A stretch of 26,827 nt of DNA. It comes from a virus. How positions within the stretch are numbered: position 1 is the first letter of the stretch; the number at the start of each line of letters is the position of its first letter. Of the stretch, positions 17,653 to 24,176 are shown one piece after another. The translations under genes and the position numbers were made by a program. A model generated the notes under the pieces. That model saw only the letters and a list, made by a program, of their open reading frames with translations. It was not told the DNA's origin and ran no database searches. The stretch is taken from positions 1 to 26,827 of IMG/VR virus record IMGVR_UViG_3300009001_000075; one strand, given 5' to 3'.

Positions 17653-17799
17653 ATGAAACATTTAAGGGAAATCAATGAGTCGTACTTCCAACATATGCGT
17701 TTTGCATGGAGTGTCGCTTTCGTGTTAATTGTTCACGGATTGTTGCCTATGGTTTGGGAAACTAAAGCATCAGAAATGATGGAGAATCGTAGTGAGTAA
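17653..17799 (+). CDS. Small membrane protein, DUF6356-like
   Basis: 48 residues from the ATG at 17653 to the TAA at 17797-17799. The sequence begins MKHLREINESYFQHMRFAWS, continues VAFVLIVHGLLPMVWETKAS and ends EMMENRSE. One hydrophobic segment (about residues 17-34) predicts a single membrane span. The pattern 'MKHL.e....Y..H...A......L..HG..P..we..aS' is what I know as DUF6356, small proteins of unknown function in marine phages and bacteria. It lies 4 bases after the gp4 stop and overlaps the next gene by 8 bases (GTGAGTAA). No strong ribosome site is visible, so translation is probably coupled to gp4. A role in membrane association or host-envelope effects is speculative. Confidence 0.75.
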   Translation: MKHLREINESYFQHMRFAWSVAFVLIVHGLLPMVWETKASEMMENRSE

Positions 17800-18376
17800 T
17801 TTATTTCAGAAAGTAGAATTCGAGGCATTCCGTGCGGGGATTACACCACGCACACGGGAGTCACGTGCATGGTTTAGAAAACGTGTACAGAACATAAAGG
17901 TCAATCGACGAGAGTTGATGGATGCGGATATGATCGAGAAGAGAGCGAGATCTGCCGTGGGTTCGATGTATATGTTTTTCTACGACGCAAAACATCGTGA
18001 CACCCTTCCCTATTGGGATGCGTTTCCGTTGGTCATCGCAGTTGGGCCTGCACCCAAGGGGTTTTATGGTTTGAATCTACACTATCTACCAATCCCTCTT
18101 CGTGCAAAGTTTCTTGATGCATTGATGGACATAACAAATAACAAGAGATATGACGAAACAACCTCATTTGGCGTATCATACGATTATCTGAAGTCTGCAA
18201 GTAAAATGAAATACTTCAAACCCTGTTTCAAACATTATCTTACGTCTCAGGTGGAAGGACAACTGTCATATATTCCACCACCTGAGTGGGAGATTGCAAC
18301 ATTCTTACCCGCTGCACAATGGCAGAAGGGTGGACAGTCACAAGCATATAGAGATGCAAGGAAAATGATTTCATGA
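17792..18376 (+). CDS. Conserved T4-like protein, possibly DNA end protector gp2
   Basis: 194 residues from a GTG at 17792 with GGAG upstream. The N-terminus is basic (RTRESRAWFRKRVQNIKVNR). The centre reads GSMYMFFYDAKHRDTLPYWD, AFPLVIAVGPAPKGFYGLNL and HYLPIPLRAKFLDALMDITN, followed by FKPCFKHYLTSQVEGQ and PPEWEIATFLPAAQWQKGG. I recall this 'MY.F.YD.K....LP.yD.FPLV......GF.GLNLHYLP' family from T4-like marine phages but cannot fix its name from sequence alone. In T4, gene 2, whose product protects packaged DNA ends from RecBCD, neighbours gene 4, and here the gene is two genes after gp4; that supports gp2. Another virion component is possible. Overlaps the next gene by 4 bases. Confidence 0.7.
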   Translation: MSNLFQKVEFEAFRAGITPRTRESRAWFRKRVQNIKVNRRELMDADMIEKRARSAVGSMYMFFYDAKHRDTLPYWDAFPLVIAVGPAPKGFYGLNLHYLPIPLRAKFLDALMDITNNKRYDETTSFGVSYDYLKSASKMKYFKPCFKHYLTSQVEGQLSYIPPPEWEIATFLPAAQWQKGGQSQAYRDARKMIS

Positions 18377-19119
18377 AAATCCCAACGATTGATGATTTCA
18401 AATCTAAGATAGGAGAAGGTGGTGGATATGCAAATCCAAGTCTCTTCTATGTGAGTCTACCTGTGTTAGGTGCAAGTACCGGCCAGAAGACCGCAGTTGA
18501 ATTTTTTGTAAAGAGTATTAGTCTACCCTCACGATCCATGATAACCGTTGATCGTGAACTAGGCACTGACATAATGAAAGTGCCATATGGATATCAAAAC
18601 GACGACATCACTATGACCTTTCTTGTGATGAACGATCACTTGACTCGACATTACATCGAAACATGGCAACAGGCGATGGTTCGAGATGTCAGTCCTAATC
18701 TTGAGAACAATTATCGTGTATCATATCCGGACGAATATCTGAGAGACATTCGAATATTTCAATTGGACAAGGGGTCTACAATACCTCTGGCAAGAAGAGA
18801 TGCAAGAGTCAATACCGACATTATAAATATCAACCTTGGCGCAACAGTCAGTATAAGCAACAGTGCCGCTGTTAGATATACTTGGCACATTATGGATGCA
18901 TTTCCGATTGCATTTCAACAAGAGACGTTGTCGAATGATGCGAGTGGAACAATCAGTGAGATAACTGCTACGTTTAGTTATCGAAAGTGGAAGGGTTCTC
19001 AGATACCTTCAAGTCGTTCTACAAACATCGATGTGAGTGTTGGACAAACCGAAGACATACAACAGCAGATTGGCGGAAAAATACTGAATTCAATATTGAA
19101 ACGCGGAAGAAGAATTTAA
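18373..19119 (+). CDS. 54: Tail-tube-fold protein, probable baseplate tube initiator gp54
   Basis: 248 residues. The sequence has the tube/gp54 arrangement: SLFYVSLPVL near the start, VEFFVKSISLPSRSMITVDR, then MKVPYGYQNDDITMTFLVMN (T4 gp54 has NIRITGRELDPLVISFRMDS). After that come HYIETWQQAMVRDVSPN, a beta-rich segment, and YTWHIMDAFPIAFQQETLSN with SEITATFSYRKWK (T4 has VMFTGCIPISVSAPELSYDG...TTFDVTFAYR). gp54 joins gp48 on the hub to nucleate the tube. A gp19-type tube paralogue is the main alternative; a second tube gene was not seen in this window. The last 35 residues are basic and Ile-rich. It overlaps the upstream gene by 4 bases and precedes gp26 by 15. Confidence 0.65.
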   Translation: MKIPTIDDFKSKIGEGGGYANPSLFYVSLPVLGASTGQKTAVEFFVKSISLPSRSMITVDRELGTDIMKVPYGYQNDDITMTFLVMNDHLTRHYIETWQQAMVRDVSPNLENNYRVSYPDEYLRDIRIFQLDKGSTIPLARRDARVNTDIININLGATVSISNSAAVRYTWHIMDAFPIAFQQETLSNDASGTISEITATFSYRKWKGSQIPSSRSTNIDVSVGQTEDIQQQIGGKILNSILKRGRRI

Positions 19120-19134
19120 ACATGGAGATAGATC

Positions 19135-19824
19135 ATGGCATTACCTAAACTAAACGATACACCAAAGTACACATTGACTGTACCTTCTACTGGACAGGAA
19201 TTAAAATATCGTCCCTATCTGGTCAAAGAAGAAAAGGTGTTATTGATGGCATCTGCGTCAGAAGATACGAGACAAATCATGGACGCCGTTCATGATACGA
19301 TTGTTGCCTGTGTCGAGGGTGTTGATGTAAGTAAACTGACTACATTTGACTTAGAGTATATTTTTATTCAGTTGAGATGCAAATCGACGGGCGAGAATAG
19401 TCAGATAAACGTTCGATGTCCATCATGCGATGAAAGAAATCTTGTGAATGTACCTTTGCATAAGATCGAATGCACAAAGTCAAATCAAGATCCTATGATT
19501 CGTATATCAGATAATATTGTTGTGGAAATGAAATACCCTAGTTACCATGACGTTCCTGCTGACATGCAATCTAATGAGATGGGTTTTGGTTTCCTTGCAG
19601 CATCAATCAAGTCGGTAATCAGTGGTGACGAAAAGATTAACGTAGAAGACGAACCATACGAAAGTGTGATCGCATTCCTTGAGTCAATGACTCAGGAACA
19701 GTTTTTATTAGTAACCTCGTTTTTCGAGGATGCACCAACGGTCAAGTATGATTTGGACATGACCTGCACAGAATGTGAAGCAATGAACGTCATTGAAATT
19801 AAGGGGATGAATAGTTTTTTTTAA
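19135..19824 (+). CDS. 26: Baseplate hub/assembly protein gp26 (T4_baseplate family)
   Basis: 229 residues (T4 gp26 208). The N-terminus MALPKLNDTPKYTLTVPSTG, then KYRPYLVKEEKVLLMASASE, is highly characteristic of the gp26 family in T4-like phages, as are FDLEYIFIQLRCKSTGE and the MKYPSYHDVPAD segment. Two CxxC pairs, C95/C98 (RCPSCDE) and C211/C214 (TCTECEA), could bind one zinc ion and bring the two ends of the domain together. GGAGAT lies 6 bases before the ATG. The reading frame ends in Phe-Phe-stop inside a run of eight T; a -1 slip there would add the gp51-like frame. In T4, gp26 and gp51 act in hub assembly. Confidence 0.85.
   Translation: MALPKLNDTPKYTLTVPSTGQELKYRPYLVKEEKVLLMASASEDTRQIMDAVHDTIVACVEGVDVSKLTTFDLEYIFIQLRCKSTGENSQINVRCPSCDERNLVNVPLHKIECTKSNQDPMIRISDNIVVEMKYPSYHDVPADMQSNEMGFGFLAASIKSVISGDEKINVEDEPYESVIAFLESMTQEQFLLVTSFFEDAPTVKYDLDMTCTECEAMNVIEIKGMNSFF
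19815..19821 (+). other. Candidate -1 ribosomal frameshift heptamer T TTT TTT
   Basis: In the gp26 frame the end reads AGT TTT TTT TAA, so T TTT TTT satisfies X XXY YYZ exactly and sits directly before the stop codon. A one-base backward slip opens a frame with 67 more codons, closed at 20022-20024. This -1 frame is closed upstream by TAG at 19812, so the two frames overlap only around the T run. P2 uses the similar T TTT TTG for its E/E' tail chaperones. Polymerase slippage on the T run could give the same product. No strong downstream stimulatory stem is obvious. Confidence 0.55.
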
Positions 19825-20024
19825 TATGCCTCGCGCATGAAGAACTGTCGAACCATTATAAGGTCAATTTCTTGTTGCAGAGGCACCATAATTACACACT
19901 GACAGAGTTGGATAATATGATGCCTTGGGAAAGGGAAGTTCATACGATTCTCTTGATTCAGGCATTGGAAGAAGAAAAACAAGCACGAGAGAAGGCAAAA
20001 AATGGCAACAATTACTCTGGATGA
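19815..20024 (+). CDS. 51: gp51-like hub assembly frame, probably expressed by -1 frameshift from gp26
   Basis: An open frame of 69 codons lies in the -1 frame relative to gp26. After the slip site it encodes LICLAHEELSNHYKVNFLLQ, RHHNYTLTELDNMMPWEREV and HTILLIQALEEEKQAREKAK, ending NGNNYSG. The 'Y.l.eLdnM.PWEReiy..lL...leeEk' pattern matches my memory of the short gp51-type proteins beside gp26 in marine T4-like phages. No ATG occurs in the first 34 codons. Independent options are a TTG at 19872, with AAGG about 9 bases upstream, or the ATG pair at 19917, which lacks a good ribosome site. The frame overlaps the tape-measure-like gene by 23 bases. That it is real is fairly likely; the expression mode is inferred. 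Confidence 0.6.
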   Translation, partial: FFLICLAHEELSNHYKVNFLLQRHHNYTLTELDNMMPWEREVHTILLIQALEEEKQAREKAKNGNNYSG

Positions 20025-21939
20025 TGTAGTCGTAGAACAGATGAAAACCAACGAGACGTTGGGAGCTCTTATCGACAAGACAAAGGTCATGATCGAACTG
20101 CAAGAAGCAGGAGTAACTGGTCTTGACATTCTGATCGATAAATTCGACGACATGTTGAATTTTATGAAGGCGGAAGCGTTCGAGGCAGGTCGTCGATATC
20201 GAGAGGGACTCAGAGAAAGAAGTGCGCCCCCACCCTTTGTTGGCCCTCCCGCGCCAGGATCTCCTCCCCCAACAGGTGATCCACAAACCTACGATTTTGG
20301 TAATGCGGGAATCACCACTCTTGCCATTGGTGCGGGTGTTTTTGCCAAAAACGTTCTCGAAGGGTTTGTTGGTGCAGTAAGAGACAGTATTCGAAACTTC
20401 AATGCGAGTTTTACTGCACGTTATGAACGTATGGTTCAAAGATTCAATGCATCTAATAAAAAGTTTATGAAATCATTTGGTAGAGGTCTTGAGAATTTAA
20501 GAAATGGGTTCACTCGTGTAACCACAGGCATTTCTACCGGTATATCTAACTTTGGTGCCACTATTTCAAATTGGTATAACAACTTTGCAAATAAATTCCT
20601 ACGAGGTGGAAACATGACCACCTTGTCTCAAAACCTGAGTAAAATGTTTGAACCTGTGCGACGATTTGGAGAGAGAATCGCAAACACACCTTTCTTTAAA
20701 GCATTAGGTGCATTTGGTCGTATCCTTGGTAAGATACTTTATCCGGTCGGTTTGATTTTTTCTGTATTCACTGGAGCAAAAGACGAAATCGAAAAAGAGG
20801 GTGAAGAGTTTGGAATATTAGGTAAGACCGCACTTGGATTTATTGGTGCAGCAAAGGGTCTGTTAGGTTTTGTTTTATGGCCATTTGAATTCATCAAGGA
20901 CGTGTTGTCCTTCATCTCAGAGAAACTTGGATTCGAAGGATTCGCAAAGTTCTTAGATTCCTTTGATATCATGAAAGATGGTGTGGATCTTGTATTTGGA
21001 TCACTTAACGATCTAGGCACATGGATTGGTGGTAAGATATTTGGTATCGTTGACTTTTTCTCTAATCTTAAATTACCAGAGTTGCCATCATTCTCAGGAA
21101 TCAAAGAGAAATTCGCAAACCTGTTCTCTGAAATAGGTATTCCCCGTATAGAATTTGAAATTCCTGTTATTGGAAAAAAGGTGGGGTTTGGGCCTTTCTA
21201 TCCATTCAAAGATGATGGTGGAGATGCGCCTGCTGTTCCATCGACATCACCTGCTGCGCCACAAGAGTCATCACAAGATAGTTTTAAAATGGGTTCTGTA
21301 GATAGACCTTCGAGGTTAAGAGGAAGGGAGATTGGGGGTTCCGGTGAGACATCACTTTCTGATAAAGAAGTTGCTGAATTGCAAACCAAGAAAAAACTCA
21401 CTGCACGTGCACTTAAAGATTTTGAGAGTGATTCCTCCAATGCATTTGAAACGTATGTAGATGATGATGATCCCTTTGGTGAAGTAAAAAGACGGTATAC
21501 TAATCCTGAAGTTCAAACACAGTACGAATCATTGCAACGAGATAGTCGTCTTGCTGAGTCTGACTATGGTAAAGCAAAGTCTGACAAGACAAGAGCATTA
21601 GGATCAGGAAATATTGGTAAGATAAAATTCTTACAGAGCAAAGGTGTGTTGCCACCAAATTTTGAAAGAACGTTTGGTGTTGGTGAAATCGATAGAATGG
21701 TAGATGACTATTATTCTGCAAAAGCAGATGTTATTAAACCACCAGTGGATGAAACGACTGAAGTTGTTCAGAAAGAAACAATGGAAAATGTAGCGAGTTC
21801 ACAGGCTGCCCCAAATGTAGTTATTCAGGACAACTCTGTGAACTCTAGTAATCAGAATAGTAACACGGTTGTACCACCACCGCCCATGTCATCACCAACT
21901 AATGACAATAGAACACGGGCGAGTGCGTACAGTGGTTAA
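20002..21939 (+). CDS. 29: Probable tail tape-measure protein (gp29-like)
   Basis: 645 residues (T4 gp29 590). Residues 1-66 are helical and charged, 75-93 form a Pro-rich linker, and 99-125 are hydrophobic. Residues 126-200 are helical with regularly spaced Phe and Asn. Two hydrophobic segments at about 232-257 and 273-306 could insert into the host membrane; T4 gp29 also has hydrophobic stretches. The last 240 residues are polar, ending in an Asn/Pro-rich tail (NSSNQNSNTVVPPPP) like those of other T4-like tape measures. At about 1.5 angstrom per residue, its length predicts a tail near 97 nm, close to T4. AGAAGG precedes the ATG, which lies inside the gp51-like frame, as expected after a chaperone cassette. 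Identity is inferred from composition, length and context, not strong motifs. The stop shares bases with the gp32 stop. Confidence 0.65.
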   Translation: MATITLDDVVVEQMKTNETLGALIDKTKVMIELQEAGVTGLDILIDKFDDMLNFMKAEAFEAGRRYREGLRERSAPPPFVGPPAPGSPPPTGDPQTYDFGNAGITTLAIGAGVFAKNVLEGFVGAVRDSIRNFNASFTARYERMVQRFNASNKKFMKSFGRGLENLRNGFTRVTTGISTGISNFGATISNWYNNFANKFLRGGNMTTLSQNLSKMFEPVRRFGERIANTPFFKALGAFGRILGKILYPVGLIFSVFTGAKDEIEKEGEEFGILGKTALGFIGAAKGLLGFVLWPFEFIKDVLSFISEKLGFEGFAKFLDSFDIMKDGVDLVFGSLNDLGTWIGGKIFGIVDFFSNLKLPELPSFSGIKEKFANLFSEIGIPRIEFEIPVIGKKVGFGPFYPFKDDGGDAPAVPSTSPAAPQESSQDSFKMGSVDRPSRLRGREIGGSGETSLSDKEVAELQTKKKLTARALKDFESDSSNAFETYVDDDDPFGEVKRRYTNPEVQTQYESLQRDSRLAESDYGKAKSDKTRALGSGNIGKIKFLQSKGVLPPNFERTFGVGEIDRMVDDYYSAKADVIKPPVDETTEVVQKETMENVASSQAAPNVVIQDNSVNSSNQNSNTVVPPPPMSSPTNDNRTRASAYSG

Positions 21940-22832
21940 TCTTCTGCGGCGAGTTTGGAGAAGAATGACATTGTATCTTCGTCGTCGTCTGCCACACTGG
22001 ATCGAGGTTCTGGAGCAGGTTGGGTACGCATTGGCGCTGCCTCACGCACACTTTCCAATTCCACTTGTTCACGAGAAGACAACTGGTTGCCATTCCGTTC
22101 ACCAAGAACCATCTGAAGACGCGCCTTCAACTCCTCATAAGTCTTGTAATTCGCAGGATCAGTAAACTCATTCAAGTCATACAGACCATTGTAAATTGTT
22201 TCGAGTTGATCATCATCGCCACCAAGAAGAGGTGATGGTGATGCAAACTCTGACTTATCATAGTTGCGATATCCCTCAACGTTTCGGATCTTCAACTTGA
22301 ATGAAGCACCTTCCCAGAAGTCGAACGGGTCGACCGGAGTTTCGTCTTGGAACTGTGGTTGCATCATATCCATCAACTTATCGAAGATCTTCTTACCGAA
22401 TGTGTATAAGAATACCTTGCCTTCGTTCTCAGGATTAGATGGGTCTGACTCAACATAGATGTTGGTCACATAGTGAAGTCGACGCTTACGTTCACGTACC
22501 AGAGCACGCATTTCGTCTGACTCAGTCGCCCACAACTCGCTGTTCATTTCTGAAACAGGATCTTGTTGACCGATAGATGTCAGTGACTTCTCGATGTACC
22601 ATTGACCCGTTGGGCCTTTGAAACCGTGATCCCAGTAACGAACGAACGGGACTTCACCAGCACGTGCGGGTAGGAATCGAATGACAGCATAACCATTCCC
22701 TGCCTTGTCCACCGTGGGTTTCCACTGGCGTTCATCGACATAGGATGACTTATCTGTTTTGGTTTCGGGGTTTGCTGCTGCAACCAAGTCAGCGATAGAA
22801 TTACGGTTGCGTTTTAGATCTGCAAAAGACAT
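21936..22832 (-). CDS. 32: Single-stranded DNA-binding protein gp32, cysteine-free
   Basis: 298 residues (T4 gp32 301). gp32 coats single-stranded DNA in replication, recombination and repair. The basic N-terminal cooperativity segment contains KRNRNSIADL. The core has NGYAVIRFLPARAGEVPFVR, HYVTNIYVESDPSNPENEGK and VFLYTFGKKIFDKLMDMM, then FWEGASFKLKIRNVEGYRNY. The acidic tail ends ADDDEDTMSFFSKLAAED, the surface that recruits replication partners in T4. T4 has a zinc site made by one His and three Cys; here the expected CPVC position reads DPVS (91-94) and the protein has no Cys at all. GAGG lies 8 bases upstream of the ATG. A 72-base leader with a possible pseudoknot precedes it. It is the last gene of the leftward operon. 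Confidence 0.95.
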   Translation of the reverse strand: MSFADLKRNRNSIADLVAAANPETKTDKSSYVDERQWKPTVDKAGNGYAVIRFLPARAGEVPFVRYWDHGFKGPTGQWYIEKSLTSIGQQDPVSEMNSELWATESDEMRALVRERKRRLHYVTNIYVESDPSNPENEGKVFLYTFGKKIFDKLMDMMQPQFQDETPVDPFDFWEGASFKLKIRNVEGYRNYDKSEFASPSPLLGGDDDQLETIYNGLYDLNEFTDPANYKTYEELKARLQMVLGERNGNQLSSREQVELESVREAAPMRTQPAPEPRSSVADDDEDTMSFFSKLAAED

Positions 22833-22845
22833 ATGAGTTTCCTCT

Positions 22846-22885
22846 GTATAGTTTCTAGTTTGTTAGTCGTCACTGTATACGTGAC
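22846..22885 (-). promoter_or_regulatory. Candidate gp32 autoregulatory RNA element (hairpin/pseudoknot)
   Basis: In the gp32 leader the RNA strand reads GUCAC (22885-22881), loop GUAUACA, then GUGAC (22873-22869), a 5-bp stem. An A-rich 18-base linker follows, then UAUAC (22850-22846), which can pair with GUAUA of the loop. It lies directly before AGAGGA, the gp32 ribosome site. T4 gene 32 mRNA has an upstream pseudoknot that nucleates gp32 binding and represses its own translation, so a similar role is plausible. The DNA motif GTCACTGTATACGTGAC could instead be a protein operator or chance. Confidence 0.4.
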
Positions 22886-22904
22886 AATGTATATAGTACC
22901 AAAA

Positions 22905-23273
22905 CTATTCGGACTTTTCAAGCGGTTTCCAAACAGAATCGGCAGTATAAACATAAGACCCTAAGAACTCTTGCCCTTCCCATCGTTCAGGTTCAATGAG
23001 ACTTAGGATAATTTTACCTACACTAGTGCGGTAAAGATGGTAAGTCACTCCAACACGGGGAACAAAGTTGTACTCCGCATTGTAGAGTGCCTCGTTAAGT
23101 TTTGATAACTCCACTAGGTTCTGATACTCTTGGTTCAGTAGTTCTAGTTTGTTCTCGAAATAATTACGTGCGAGCGACCCTCGTTCCGACTGAAATAATT
23201 TTGTGTCAGGCAGTTCGATAGGTGGTGCGGCATTGTTATCGCCGTAGGTGAGTAACGCACGTCTTTTAGTCAA
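22905..23273 (-). CDS. DUF2452-like protein
   Basis: 122 residues of unknown function. The second half, NEALYNAEYNFVPRVGVTYH, then LYRTSVGKIILSLIEPERW and FLGSYVYTADSVWKPL, matches the DUF2452 pattern I know from phages and eukaryotes ('.A...F....G..Y.LY......LSLIsP.eW......fvg...l..D..W'). The first half has PPIELPDTKLFQ and a helix. No ATG exists near the start. The frame begins at TTG (23273), overlapping the gp33 stop by 8 bases with no good ribosome site, so it is probably translated by coupling to gp33. Its place between gp33 and gp32 suggests a replication or late-transcription link, but no role is known. Confidence 0.8.
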   Translation of the reverse strand: MTKRRALLTYGDNNAAPPIELPDTKLFQSERGSLARNYFENKLELLNQEYQNLVELSKLNEALYNAEYNFVPRVGVTYHLYRTSVGKIILSLIEPERWEGQEFLGSYVYTADSVWKPLEKSE

Positions 23274-23520
23274 TGGGTAAAACCGAATCTGCGCCTTGAA
23301 GGTATCGAAGTCGTGTTGCTTCTGCTTCGAGTTTGTCTTTAATCACTGGACTAATATACTTCTTTGCATCTTCGGGCTCGAGTTTATACTTCTCACACAA
23401 ATAAATGATTGCGTCTAGATAGTTCAGCGAGAGATCACGAACGGTTATCTCAACCAATCCCTGAAACTTCTTCTTGGTCATCACCAAGTTCTGCAATTCA
23501 TTGTCGTCATTTATTTCCAT
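23266..23520 (-). CDS. 33: Late transcription co-activator gp33
   Basis: 84 residues (T4 gp33 112). gp33 bridges host RNA polymerase and the sliding clamp to activate late promoters. The diagnostic part is SLNYLDAIIYLCEKYKLEPE, then DAKKYISPVIKDKLEAEATR and LRYLQGADSVLPID. 'Y.DAI...cEk..le.e.a...i...ik.KiE.EA..l..l......lP' is the gp33 pattern. The missing length is in the acidic N-terminus. The C-terminal hydrophobic end is where a clamp-binding motif would lie. The ATG overlaps the upstream gene by 10 bases (ATGGAAATAA). The TATAAATA promoters in the structural region are its expected targets. Confidence 0.85.
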   Translation of the reverse strand: MEINDDNELQNLVMTKKKFQGLVEITVRDLSLNYLDAIIYLCEKYKLEPEDAKKYISPVIKDKLEAEATRLRYLQGADSVLPID

Positions 23521-24176
23521 ATTATACCTAAATCAGGGTAATAGACACCCTTTGTTCGTTTTGCAAGGCCTTCATGATCGTATGATAGTGCGACACAAAT
23601 CGGCACAGACTTGTATTCACGATTCAGACCATAGTGTGTGTCCAACCAAACACCGGTTTTGAGATAGGTCTGCATGTTAGACACATACTGTTTAGATGTT
23701 GGATCGGAACTATTTTTCCATGCTGAGATCCAAGTCTTGACATTATCAACACTCAGTTTGTGATCTGGTTCGAGTTCTGAAACCGATGGATGTATCGTGG
23801 GTTCATAAAACATTTTCTCCCGCAGTTCATCTCTTCGATCAATCAGATCTTGTATCTGATCAACCAGACTGTTTCGTACTGCATCAGGCATATATCCTAA
23901 ACGAATATACTTCCACCCATGTTTGGCAAAACTGTTCAGGTAAGTGTCTGGTAAGACGTTGATCTCTGCTAGACTATACCCCATCTCAATACTAATAAAT
24001 TTCTTGAGTGAATGTAGTCTCTCACGATCTGTAAGTTCACCATGCACATATGCATCACACTCTTGCCATGCGACTAAGCGTTCTTCTTCGGTTTTCGCCT
24101 TGCACAACTTATCCCACTTGGGTTCGGGGATCAGTGTTTTCTTTTTCTTTGGTGTAGGTCTCTTAATTCTCGCCAC
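23511..24176 (-). CDS. Unknown helical protein upstream of gp33
   Basis: 221 residues; I do not recognise the family. The start is GTG at 24176 with AGGAAG 6 bases upstream, overlapping the dehydrogenase gene by 14 bases. The N-terminus is very basic (RIKRPTPKKKKTLIPEPK), suggesting nucleic-acid contact. The remainder is predicted helical with DKLCKAKTEEERLVAWQECD, a segment PDAVRNSLVDQIQDLIDRRD, and a conserved-looking end with KTWISAWKNS, GVWLDTHYGLNREYKSVPIC and GVYYPDLGIIWK. In T4 the helicase loader gp59 (217 residues, all helical) lies between genes 33 and 32. Size and neighbourhood fit gp59, but I see no sequence similarity to it, and here the gene is on the other side of gp33. No function is assigned. 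Confidence 0.7.
   Translation of the reverse strand: MARIKRPTPKKKKTLIPEPKWDKLCKAKTEEERLVAWQECDAYVHGELTDRERLHSLKKFISIEMGYSLAEINVLPDTYLNSFAKHGWKYIRLGYMPDAVRNSLVDQIQDLIDRRDELREKMFYEPTIHPSVSELEPDHKLSVDNVKTWISAWKNSSDPTSKQYVSNMQTYLKTGVWLDTHYGLNREYKSVPICVALSYDHEGLAKRTKGVYYPDLGIIWK

Noticed and set aside
19824-19840. Possible small hairpin (ATGC...GCAT) after the slippery site as frameshift stimulator
   Set aside because: Only 4 base pairs and too close to the heptamer to be convincing; not claimed as part of the signal.
19864-20439. Minus-strand frame of 191 codons opposite gp51/tape-measure region
   Set aside because: Overlaps three better supported plus-strand frames; low-complexity, no family motif, no neighbours in the same orientation.
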